Source: a virus. From it: a stretch of DNA of 31,423 bases. Under the pieces are notes generated by a model. It was not told where the DNA came from. It saw only the letters and a list, made by a program, of their open reading frames with translations, and ran no database searches. Where the stretch lies: IMG/VR virus record IMGVR_UViG_3300027749_000353, positions 1-31,423 of that record. One strand, 5' to 3'. The position numbers and the translations under genes were made by a program. This document shows positions 8,330 through 13,216 of the stretch, one piece after another (position 1 is the stretch's first letter; every line of letters starts with the position of its first letter).

Positions 8330-8576
8330 CTAACACCTCTACTTCGCCAGTAAAAGGGTTTTCATGAATCATTGACTTCTTTGGCCTGCCCATTTTCTTT
8401 TTAGGCAAAAAATCCCCAGAAGGCTCTGGGGTAACTTCGGCAACTGCTTTGCTCGAAAACTCTCCGCACCACTCTTGTGGACTGCGGTTTTGATAGGTAG
8501 GAAATCTACGACACAAACCCAGAATCGAGTTGTTGTCAAAGTAGTTTCTACATTCTCTACAATTCTCTACAGCCAT
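8319..8576 (-). CDS. Small Cys-containing protein, possible zinc binder with AT-hook-like motif
   Basis: In this 85-aa product four cysteines (C6, C9, C22, C37) in the arrangement CxxC...C...C, with WCGEF at 36-40, suggest a small zinc-binding fold; similar Cys patterns recur in phage proteins. Residues 59-67 (KKKMGRPKK) have the GRP core of an AT-hook. The site AAGGAG lies 7 nt before the ATG at 8576. It overlaps the GroES-like start by 11 nt. A DNA-binding role is an inference. No precise family is recognised. Confidence 0.65.
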   Translation of the reverse strand: MAVENCRECRNYFDNNSILGLCRRFPTYQNRSPQEWCGEFSSKAVAEVTPEPSGDFLPKKKMGRPKKSMIHENPFTGEVEVLDGN

Positions 8577-8600
8577 ATCAACTCCTTTTTGATGTGGTTA

Positions 8601-8636
8601 GAAGCCCCGTAAGTCCCGACTGACTTATGGGGTTTC
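8601..8636 (+). terminator. 15-bp hairpin followed by T-rich stretch
   Basis: Arms 8601-8615 and 8622-8636 pair with a 6-nt loop. On the plus-strand RNA all 15 positions pair, two of them as G-U. On the minus-strand RNA the same two positions become A-C mismatches. GCTTTT follows on the plus side. It therefore looks like a terminator read on the plus strand, although it lies just after the stop of the minus-strand gene ending at 8641 and no plus-strand gene lies upstream. It may limit antisense transcription or act in both directions. Confidence 0.45.
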
Positions 8637-8640
8637 GCTT

Positions 8641-8859
8641 TTAACGATAGTTTTCGCGTTTGTGTTCGTAGCAAACGCCAGCAGTACGGCCAGTATTGAA
8701 CTCGCCTTCCATGCCCATCGTTTTATCCTCTTTGCCCATGGCAACGCCACCGACGATTTTGCCCTTGCGCTCACCAGAAGTGTCGCTAGACAGAACGCCT
8801 TTAGGCATCTTTTCGCCTGATGCACCAGACTTAAACATTTCTTTGTCCATTTTTCCCAT
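8641..8859 (-). CDS. Small Gly/Lys/Met-rich protein of unknown function
   Basis: The 72-aa product begins MGKMDKEMFKSGASGEKMPK and has repeated Gly-Lys turns and a single Cys near the end (TAGVCYEHKREN). The ATG at 8859 has an AAGGAA site upstream; the longer frame to 8901 would run through the palindromic control region and is rejected. It is the first gene of a leftward accessory operon, right after a candidate promoter with TATAAT at 8905-8910. I do not recognise a family with a known role. Confidence 0.65.
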   Translation of the reverse strand: MGKMDKEMFKSGASGEKMPKGVLSSDTSGERKGKIVGGVAMGKEDKTMGMEGEFNTGRTAGVCYEHKRENYR

Positions 8860-8882
8860 GATATTTCCTTGCAAGGTTAATC

Positions 8883-8910
8883 GACATTGTACAATGTCCA
8901 TACCATTATA
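8883..8910. promoter_or_regulatory. 16-bp perfect palindrome and leftward -10 box in divergent intergenic region
   Basis: GACATTGTACAATGTC (8883-8898) is a perfect 16-bp palindrome between two divergent genes. Read leftwards, a perfect TATAAT occupies 8910-8905, with a weak -35 (TTGTAG) 16 nt upstream. Transcription would start near 8898, so the palindrome would cover the start site like an operator. A rightward -10-like TACAAT (8890-8895) lies inside the palindrome. A second short palindrome, CCTTGCAAGG, is at 8867-8876. The protein that would bind is not known. Confidence 0.5.
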
Positions 8911-8922
8911 GGAGTTTTTTCA

Positions 8923-9138
8923 ATGCCTACAAATTTTAAAATTACCGAGTCAAAACGCCAACCTACAACTGGCGGTCACTATGTGATGGAACGGGAATAC
9001 AAAAAAGAATCTCGTAAGGTTGCTGAACTCGAAAAAGAGTTAAAAGAGCATGAAAAGACAGATATGGCTCACGCTCATCCTATGCACAGAAGCCATGAAG
9101 CACAGCCACAAGCAGGAATTCCTGCACTTCGTAAGTAG
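8923..9138 (+). CDS. 71-aa helical protein, lone plus-strand gene
   Basis: The product begins MPTNFKITESKRQPTTGGHY, then has a charged coiled-coil stretch (REYKKESRKVAELEKELKEH, about 23-42) and a His-rich tail (AHAHPMHRSH). TAGGAG stands 7-9 nt before the ATG. An alternative TTG start at 8887 would place coding inside the palindrome and is less likely. It is the only plus-strand gene in the left 12.9 kb, divergent from one minus-strand operon and convergent with another. Function unknown. Confidence 0.6.
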   Translation: MPTNFKITESKRQPTTGGHYVMEREYKKESRKVAELEKELKEHEKTDMAHAHPMHRSHEAQPQAGIPALRK

Positions 9139-9352
9139 TTGATAGCCGCCCTCATAAAGCAGAGATGTTCAACTTCCTTGGTATTTGCACAATTCAAGGA
9201 AAATAAGGCGCTAACCCTTAATACGGCTACCAACACGGCTGGGGACTGCGGGGGTCACAGGGTTCATTTCCTATCCCCTATTGCTGTACCAAAATGGCTT
9301 GTACAGAGCCACCAATCCCCATGCGTGTTGATACTAAGTTTATTTTAGCCAT
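9139..9352. other. Intergenic stretch between convergent genes
   Basis: I see no convincing gene here. It holds an inverted repeat CTGTAC (9284-9289) / GTACAG (9301-9306) with an 11-nt spacer, and GGGGA/TCCCC arms at 9241-9278. A short TTG-started open frame on the plus strand has no ribosome-binding site and unlikely composition. Confidence 0.4.
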
Positions 9353-9648
9353 AAACCCCGCTTTTGTAGTTCTTGCAGGGTTTTTTCATATGCGTTATCC
9401 CACATAGCCTGCCGTTCTTCCTTAGATAGGCACATTCCTTGGTCTAACTGAGCATGGCATGGGTAGCACAAAGCGGCTGTGTATTCGTCTGAAGCCTTTA
9501 TCCCACGCCCTTTGCCGTGTTTAGCCCAATTACTGTGTGCCGCTTGCGTCTGACCTTCTGCACCGCAATGCTGGCAAGGCAAGTCAGCAACATTCTTTAG
9601 GTGGTTCTTGCTTCTGAAGTAATTAAACTTGGGAATAGGTGATGCCAT
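9340..9648 (-). CDS. Cys/His nuclease-like protein (YbcO/HNH type)
   Basis: The 102-aa product has metal-ligand candidates C25, C28, H38, C61, C64 and H65: CQHCGAEG, then AAHSNWAKHGKGRG, then CYPCHAQLDQ. This layout (CxxC, a His after a loop, CxxCH, then xLDQG) is typical of small phage HNH-fold or YbcO-like nucleases and of DUF968/DUF1364 proteins in nin regions. The start at 9648 follows a GGGGGGC stretch; the frame is open to 9726 inside ninB. The neighbours ninB and rusA support a role in DNA recombination or processing. Exact family not certain. Confidence 0.65.
   Translation of the reverse strand: MASPIPKFNYFRSKNHLKNVADLPCQHCGAEGQTQAAHSNWAKHGKGRGIKASDEYTAALCYPCHAQLDQGMCLSKEERQAMWDNAYEKTLQELQKRGLWLK
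9353..9386 (+). terminator. Candidate plus-strand terminator overlapping the end of the convergent gene
   Basis: AAACCC and GC on the left pair with GC and GGGTTT on the right, with one mismatch and a 13-nt loop. Six T residues (9381-9386) follow directly. This would stop transcription from the plus-strand 71-aa gene. The structure lies inside the coding end of the minus-strand gene ending at 9340. Confidence 0.4.
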
Positions 9649-10033
9649 GCTCTGCCCCCCACGCGAGTAAAAATTCCACGAACTCGGTGGCCTGTTCTTT
9701 TGTAAATTTCCGTGTTTGAAATCCAAGTTGCACTATTCCAGTTCCATCAAGGCTTGGGATTATTTTGCTACCGCCCACATTTATGTCTTTTATGAACTGG
9801 TCAACCAGTAAGCGTTTCCAATCCTCGGCATCCCATTTTGCACCCAAGTGGCTGGCTTGTTTGGCTATTTCGCCAATCATGGCGTGATACTTTTCCTCTT
9901 GTTGACGGCTTTTGTTCGCAGTTTTGATTTCCAAAGTTAACTGTTTGCCAGCATTTAGGGCGGTCAGAACCTTTGGCCACAGGCTTACCATCAAAGACTT
10001 AGCCTGCGCTTCACCTGTTAAATCGAATCGCAT
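9623..10033 (-). CDS. ninB: NinB/Orf recombination protein
   Basis: The product has 136 aa (lambda NinB/Orf is about 146). The segment KSRQQEEKYHAMIGEIAKQ (about 42-60) and TRKFTKEQATEFVEFLLAW (about 107-125) match the NinB family, which binds ssDNA and helps strand exchange as a mediator for Red/RecA-type recombination. It overlaps rusA by 16 nt. Placement with rusA and a YbcO-like gene resembles the nin region of lambdoid phages. Confidence 0.85.
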   Translation of the reverse strand: MRFDLTGEAQAKSLMVSLWPKVLTALNAGKQLTLEIKTANKSRQQEEKYHAMIGEIAKQASHLGAKWDAEDWKRLLVDQFIKDINVGGSKIIPSLDGTGIVQLGFQTRKFTKEQATEFVEFLLAWGAEHGITYSQV

Positions 10034-10446
10034 TCTTGCACCATCACATTTGCGCCAGCATCCTCGGCATAAACCTTTTTGATGTGCGCTTCAACAATTT
10101 GCGAATCATCAACATATACAATTCCATTTATTGCGTCTGTAATACTTTTGTAGCAATTATCTATATCCACGCGTTTTGGATATTCCAAACCCGCTAAACA
10201 GGCTTCCTTGCGCCTTTTTGAATAAGAAGGGGGAACGGCAAAGCGTAGGTACAAAAATACAGTTAATGCCCCTTTTAGCGGGTCTGAAGCGCCAATTGCT
10301 TGTCGGGCTTTAAGTGCCACATGAGTTTCGTAATCAATTGTCTTGGCATCGGTGTAAGTTTGCACAAACTGACCGCGCCTGGCAAATCGTGGTCGGCCCT
10401 TTGGCACAGGGTCACCATCAACTGTGAATGTCACTACTAGGCTCAT
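10018..10446 (-). CDS. rusA: RusA-like Holliday junction resolvase
   Basis: The 142-aa product cuts four-way junctions, resolving recombination or replication intermediates before packaging. VPKGRPRF (14-21) is the typical N-terminal motif. RVDIDNCYKSITDAINGIVY holds catalytic candidates D94 and D96 with K100 and D104, and VDDSQ gives D113/D114. These match the RusA pattern (E. coli D70, D72, K76, D91). The start overlaps the upstream stop by ATGA (10443-10446), so it is probably coupled. Confidence 0.93.
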   Translation of the reverse strand: MSLVVTFTVDGDPVPKGRPRFARRGQFVQTYTDAKTIDYETHVALKARQAIGASDPLKGALTVFLYLRFAVPPSYSKRRKEACLAGLEYPKRVDIDNCYKSITDAINGIVYVDDSQIVEAHIKKVYAEDAGANVMVQECDSI

Positions 10447-10663
10447 TTAATACTTTCAGTCGTTGAACAATCAAGGTAGCGAGAGTAGGAAAATCCGACT
10501 TCAGCGCTTTTGACATATACCGAGCGTGGTCGATAGTCGCTGGGTTCATAACCATCAACGCATAGTGGTTCGCCAAATGGTCGACATAAGTCCCCTGTCC
10601 GTTCCAAGGCTTCAGTTGCGCCAGCCACGGACATTCCATCTCTGATTTTGTCAAGGATTGCAT
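10418..10663 (-). CDS. 81-aa alternative-frame ORF overlapping the 79-aa gene and rusA
   Basis: In the +1 frame relative to the 79-aa gene, ATG codons at 10663 and 10639 open a frame to 10418. Its C-terminal half (YVDHLANHYALMVMNPATID, then SKALKSDFPTLATLIVQRLK) has helical, hydrophobically patterned sequence that looks more natural than the competing frame. No clear ribosome-binding site precedes either ATG, and it overruns the rusA start by 29 nt. It could be a true overlapping gene, or the second half of a gene reached by frameshift from the 79-aa frame. Kept as uncertain. Confidence 0.35.
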   Translation of the reverse strand: MQSLTKSEMECPWLAQLKPWNGQGTYVDHLANHYALMVMNPATIDHARYMSKALKSDFPTLATLIVQRLKVLNEPSSDIHS

Positions 10664-10682
10664 GGGCTTCAGATTTCGTCAT
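10443..10682 (-). CDS. 79-aa protein of unknown function
   Basis: ATG at 10682 directly follows the TAA of the 299-codon frame upstream, with a GGAG site 8 nt before it. Its TGA overlaps the rusA start (ATGA). Those two junctions favour this frame. The first 32 residues (MTKSEAHAILDKIRDGMSVA, then ALERTGDL) look helical and protein-like. The rest (DGYEPSDYRPRS, then SAEVGFSYSRY) is less so. A second frame is open across most of this stretch. It may be one gene with a frameshift or two overlapping genes. Confidence 0.55.
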   Translation of the reverse strand: MTKSEAHAILDKIRDGMSVAGATEALERTGDLCRPFGEPLCVDGYEPSDYRPRSVYVKSAEVGFSYSRYLDCSTTESIK

Positions 10683-11586
10683 TTAGGATTCTCCAAGCGG
10701 TTGCTGCACAAAGTGGGACTTGTCCGTTTCCAATGGCTTTAAGTCTGTGTGACCCAGCGGCCAACCCATGAGCCATTCGACCCACATTGGGTTCAGTTTC
10801 CCACCAGCGTGAGTCGCTAGCGAAGGTGTATCCCTGTTGTACTCGCTTGGACTCGCACATTCCTTTGAGTTGTGTGCTGTCGGTGTTGGAAACATTTTGT
10901 CCCTGACCGCTTGGTTGATTGAGTATTGCGCTGGTTGCCCCGATTTCCTTTTGGCAGTCCACAATTCCTGTGTTCCTCTCGCCCCGCAATTCGCATCGGG
11001 CGTTGGCCAACTCTCCATGCGCTTTTTTAAGGCTTTTCTGCTGTTGCTCCCACCATCTAATCCTGTTGTGTTGGGCGTGTGGAAGGTCACCATTCCATCT
11101 GGCAACAATCCAGATTCTGTCCCTCTGATGGTTTGCTCCAATGTTCGCTGCTCCCAGCACTCCCCACCGCGCATCAAACCCCATTGCGGCCAAGTCTGCG
11201 AGAACTCTTCCAAGTCCTCTAGAAGTGAGCATTGGTGAGTTTTCCACGAACGCGTATCTAGGTCGTACTTCGTGAATGATGCGCGCCATTTCTCCCCACA
11301 TTCCGCTTCGCTCTCCGTCAATTCCTGCCCCTTTTCCAGCAGCGGAGATGTCTTGACAGGGAAATCCTCCCGATACGACATCAACAATGCCTCTCCAAGG
11401 CTTTCCGTCAAAGGTTTGAACGTCATCCCAAATCGGGAAAGGCGGGAGAAGTCCGTCATTTTGTCGAGCGCACAATACGCTTGCGGGATAGGCTTCCCAC
11501 TCAACAGCGCAGACTGTTCGCCATCCCAAGAGGTGTCCCCCAAGTATTCCTCCACCAGCACCCGCGAATAAAGCCAACTCATTCAA
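10669..11586 (-). CDS. C5-cytosine DNA methyltransferase (Dcm-like)
   Basis: This is an about 305-aa enzyme that transfers a methyl group to carbon 5 of cytosine. From the TTG at 11586: SAM motif LFAGAGGG (6-13), catalytic GGFPCQDISA with Cys77, the EN motif as ENS (115-117; ENV is usual), QRDRIW (154-159) and the C-terminal RLKAIGNGQVP. The region between about 165 and 265 is the target-recognition part. An upstream TTG at 11619 has no ribosome-binding site. The TTG at 11586 overlaps the upstream TGA (TTGA) and gives the family's usual start (MNELALFAG). GGAGGT lies only 3 nt before it, which is close. A 299-codon second frame overlies the gene. Confidence 0.88.
   Translation of the reverse strand: MNELALFAGAGGGILGGHLLGWRTVCAVEWEAYPASVLCARQNDGLLPPFPIWDDVQTFDGKPWRGIVDVVSGGFPCQDISAAGKGAGIDGERSGMWGEMARIIHEVRPRYAFVENSPMLTSRGLGRVLADLAAMGFDARWGVLGAANIGANHQRDRIWIVARWNGDLPHAQHNRIRWWEQQQKSLKKAHGELANARCELRGERNTGIVDCQKEIGATSAILNQPSGQGQNVSNTDSTQLKGMCESKRVQQGYTFASDSRWWETEPNVGRMAHGLAAGSHRLKAIGNGQVPLCAATAWRILNDEI
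10683..11582 (-). CDS. Possible 299-aa overlapping gene nested in the cytosine methyltransferase
   Basis: In the +1 frame of the methyltransferase a frame is open for 299 codons. Its ATG (11582) directly follows the upstream TGA and has GGAGGT at an ideal 7-nt spacing. Its TAA is directly followed by the ATG of the next gene. The product has ordinary-looking motifs: SRLSRFGMTFKPLTE (46-60), TWPQWGLMRGGECWEQ (130-145), repeated WPTPDA/FPTPTA (192-197, 231-236) and LNPMWVEWLMGWPLG near 263-277. From general knowledge, similar sequence strings are common in phage and bacterial data beside such methyltransferases, but their function is unknown. Part of the apparent conservation could be forced by the methyltransferase motifs in the other frame. 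Confidence 0.5.
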   Translation of the reverse strand: MSWLYSRVLVEEYLGDTSWDGEQSALLSGKPIPQAYCALDKMTDFSRLSRFGMTFKPLTESLGEALLMSYREDFPVKTSPLLEKGQELTESEAECGEKWRASFTKYDLDTRSWKTHQCSLLEDLEEFSQTWPQWGLMRGGECWEQRTLEQTIRGTESGLLPDGMVTFHTPNTTGLDGGSNSRKALKKRMESWPTPDANCGARGTQELWTAKRKSGQPAQYSINQAVRDKMFPTPTAHNSKECASPSEYNRDTPSLATHAGGKLNPMWVEWLMGWPLGHTDLKPLETDKSHFVQQPLGES

Positions 11587-11825
11587 AATACCTCCCCGTC
11601 GTTTTCGGTTTCGTTCCAATGCCTAATAGTCTGAGTAACAGTTTTAGCAACTGTTGGGCGCTTGTAGTCGCTTGGGTTCTTCTCCCATTGATGCTTGGAA
11701 CACTTAGGCTTATCGCCACTCATGTGGACTGACCAACGATTTGGGCAACCAGGCACAGAACACATTAAGCGTTGCATATCGTCAAAGGTAGATTCTTGTT
11801 TAGGGGTTGGTTTTGCGAATGTCAT
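11583..11825 (-). CDS. Small putative zinc-binding protein
   Basis: In this 80-aa product C22, C27, C42 and H45, with H34 between, are arranged as CSVPGCPNRWSVH...PKCSKHQW, which suggests one zinc site. The protein precedes the methyltransferase and follows the replication gene; its start overlaps the replication stop (11822-11825, ATGA). Its TGA lies at the junction where both downstream frames start. A DNA-binding or replication-accessory role is possible but not shown by any known family motif. Confidence 0.7.
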   Translation of the reverse strand: MTFAKPTPKQESTFDDMQRLMCSVPGCPNRWSVHMSGDKPKCSKHQWEKNPSDYKRPTVAKTVTQTIRHWNETENDGEVF

Positions 11826-12592
11826 TTAGCGTACTTTCCATCTATGATTTTTTGAAAATTGGCGGCGTTAACCACCCACTCTAGGTCTGGCCGCCAAGTT
11901 CTGCCCTTGGTCTCAAACCCGTTGGCCAGGCTTGTGTCGTTGGCAATGTAGCCAAAGAACGAATCCCACCACTTCAACCCTTCCTCGGTTGTTTTGTAGC
12001 CCTCTGGTGAGTATGCCGAAGGTTTGCCAGCCTGTATCCACCTTTGCCGCATATTTGTTTGGCGGTTGCCTTCCCAAGTTCTCGGTTGGGTCAGGTGGGT
12101 TAAATGCTTTCCCCATAGTTTTAATAATTCGGCATGGGGGCAAGGCGGGAACTTAGTTCCCGACAATGAAGGTTTACCTTCTTTAATATTGGTTCTTGGT
12201 TCTTGGTTTATGGTTAGTGGTTCTTGGTTAGGTGGCGGTTTGTGTACGGGTTGTTCACGCTTCGTGCGGTTTTCTCTACGCTTCGCTTCCCTTTCCAAAG
12301 CGATTCGTTTGTTTGTCTCAGAATTGCTGTGGTAATTTTCAAGTTCCTCGCGGATTCTGTTTTGGACATAAACCCCATTTTCCAAAACAAAAAACTTCTT
12401 CAAAACAAAGGTAACGGCTTCAATTTCCTCGGTGCTGGATGCCCAAGTCCATTCAAGCGCTTCTTCTAAGGTAGGGAATGTTTCGCGGTCGTAACACGCA
12501 TCCAACAAAAGCGTGTACGAGCCGTGTTGAAGCATGGTCAAGCGACCAGTTTTCTTGGCGTAATCGCCAATATTCTTTTTGTAGTAATGCAT
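11822..12592 (-). CDS. Replication initiation protein, YdaU/DUF1376-like
   Basis: The 256-aa product's N-terminal 90 residues (HYYKKNIGDYAKKTGRLTML, then YTLLLDACYDRE) match the DUF1376/YdaU domain, a winged-helix-like domain found in phage replication proteins. A low-complexity linker (about 115-140) repeats NQEP. The C-terminal part (WWDSFFGYIANDTSLANG, then WRPDLEWVVN) is the tail usually seen in such proteins. It probably binds the origin and recruits host helicase, like lambda O/P. The linker DNA carries iteron-like repeats. An AAAAAGG site precedes the ATG. Confidence 0.8.
   Translation of the reverse strand: MHYYKKNIGDYAKKTGRLTMLQHGSYTLLLDACYDRETFPTLEEALEWTWASSTEEIEAVTFVLKKFFVLENGVYVQNRIREELENYHSNSETNKRIALEREAKRRENRTKREQPVHKPPPNQEPLTINQEPRTNIKEGKPSLSGTKFPPCPHAELLKLWGKHLTHLTQPRTWEGNRQTNMRQRWIQAGKPSAYSPEGYKTTEEGLKWWDSFFGYIANDTSLANGFETKGRTWRPDLEWVVNAANFQKIIDGKYAK
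12191..12240. repeat. Iteron-like GGTTCTTGGTT repeats, candidate replication origin
   Basis: GGTTCTTGGTT occurs at 12191-12201, overlapping again at 12198-12208 and once more at 12219-12229. Further GGTT words lie between and after them (TATGGTTAGT, GGCGGTT). The repeats lie inside the linker of the replication gene and create its NQEP repeats. In lambda, the O protein likewise binds iterons inside its own gene. Origin function is inferred from this parallel. Confidence 0.5.
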
Positions 12593-12700
12593 CAGTTTTA
12601 CCTTTTTAACGCACCTTTAAAGAAACAAAGGCAGGGGAAGGTGTAACCCTCTTCGGAACAGTGATCAAGCCATTCCTAGCCTCGTTTCAACAAGTATAAC
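12593..12700 (-). other. Leader between cro-like gene and replication gene
   Basis: No gene is visible in this stretch. The minus-strand RNA contains CACCTT (12639-12634) and AAGGTG (12615-12610), which can pair across a roughly 18-nt pyrimidine-rich loop just before the replication gene's ribosome-binding site. It may tune translation of that gene. Confidence 0.3.
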
Positions 12701-12853
12701 CTAAGTAAACCAACTTGGTCGAAGTAATTGCAATTGCCATATTCTTTGTTGTGGGACAGTTTTCCACTTGGAAATCGCCGCCTGGCTAATTCCTAATAAT
12801 TTGGCAAGGTCACCCTGTGAGCCTGCCAGCGCAATAAACTTTTGTTTGTCCAT
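12701..12853 (-). CDS. Cro-like transcriptional regulator, 50 aa
   Basis: ATG at 12853 and TAG at 12701 enclose a 50-aa protein beginning MDKQKFIALAGSQGDLAKLL. Residues about 14-32 are a helix-turn-helix: a Gln-x-x-Leu-Ala entry, then LLGISQAAISKWK, as in P22 Cro (which has ALGISDAAVSQWK). The tail is short (QLQLLRPSWFT). It lies at the start of the leftward early operon, next to palindromic operator candidates. An AAGG is only 1-2 nt before the ATG; a -10-like TACAAT at 12865-12860 raises the possibility of a nearly leaderless message. It probably represses early promoters. Confidence 0.8.
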   Translation of the reverse strand: MDKQKFIALAGSQGDLAKLLGISQAAISKWKTVPQQRIWQLQLLRPSWFT

Positions 12854-12866
12854 GCCTTAATTGTAC

Positions 12867-12880
12867 ATAATCTAGGTTAA
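12867..12880. promoter_or_regulatory. Operator-like site near the cro start (imperfect copy)
   Basis: ATAATCTAGGTTAA matches the perfect palindrome at 12935-12948 at 12 of 14 positions. On the leftward strand it overlaps a -10-like GATTAT (12872-12867), with TTGCTT 17 nt upstream. Binding here would repress transcription of the cro-like and replication operon. A third, weaker resemblance (11 of 14) is at 12696-12709, at the end of the cro-like gene. An inverted repeat GTTGC/GCAAC is at 12881-12896. Confidence 0.45.
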
Positions 12881-12934
12881 GTTGCAAATAAGCAACATAA
12901 ACAGATTTATTTTCAAATACTTGTGAATATTTGC

Positions 12935-12948
12935 TTAACCTAGGTTAA
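12935..12948. promoter_or_regulatory. Perfect 14-bp palindrome, operator candidate for rightward early promoter
   Basis: TTAACCTAGGTTAA is a perfect palindrome. It overlaps a candidate rightward promoter: TTGTGA at 12921-12926, then 17 nt, then GTTAAT at 12944-12949. This promoter would drive the plus-strand early genes from 12998. The likely binder is the adjacent Cro-like protein. A small CCCT/AGGG stem followed by TCTTTT (12961-12986) lies in the leader. Confidence 0.55.
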
Positions 12949-12997
12949 TATTCAGTCATGCCCTAGCAAAAGCAAAAGGGTCTTTTAAGGAGTTAGT

Positions 12998-13216
12998 ATG
13001 AAAGCAGATAGATTCACAAATCTTCGCATCATTGAACAAACAACCGATGCCTTACGTACCGAATATGTTGTTTCAAGCAACACAGATATTTGGTCAGTTA
13101 CACAGCGCAACAGCAGTTGGTTTGTAACACACCAAGGTAGACATTACCGCGCAGTTACCGACACTCCACAAGGTCAAACAATATTGACATTTGTAAAAGA
13201 GCAGGTGTACGCATGA
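12998..13216 (+). CDS. Early protein of unknown function, 72 aa
   Basis: First gene of the rightward early operon, with AAGGAG 6-7 nt before the ATG. The sequence begins MKADRFTNLRIIEQTTDALR and then has alternating polar/hydrophobic strands (EYVVSSNTDIWSVTQRN, then SSWFVTHQGRHYRAV), suggesting a small beta-rich protein. Its stop overlaps the next start by ATGA. First early genes in phages often act on host functions, but nothing here identifies a target. Confidence 0.65.
   Translation: MKADRFTNLRIIEQTTDALRTEYVVSSNTDIWSVTQRNSSWFVTHQGRHYRAVTDTPQGQTILTFVKEQVYA

Noticed and set aside
8860-8901. Longer start for the small gene ending at 8641
   Set aside because: It would translate through the palindrome and the likely transcription start; the ATG at 8859 has a good ribosome-binding site.
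9170-9340. GGGTTC-like stretch that might belong to a tRNA
   Set aside because: The T-loop lacks the expected A after TTCR, and no cloverleaf with acceptor, D and anticodon arms can be formed.
9139-9348. 69-codon plus-strand frame
   Set aside because: TTG start, no ribosome-binding site, composition unlike neighbours; it runs into the convergent gene.
10837-11571. Plus-strand open frames opposite the methyltransferase
   Set aside because: Unlike the nested minus-strand frame they have no ribosome-binding site, are short and fit no neighbouring junction.
11587-11619. Longer methyltransferase start at TTG 11619
   Set aside because: No ribosome-binding site; the extra residues (MERNRKRRGGI) come before the usual family start and overlie the previous gene's end.
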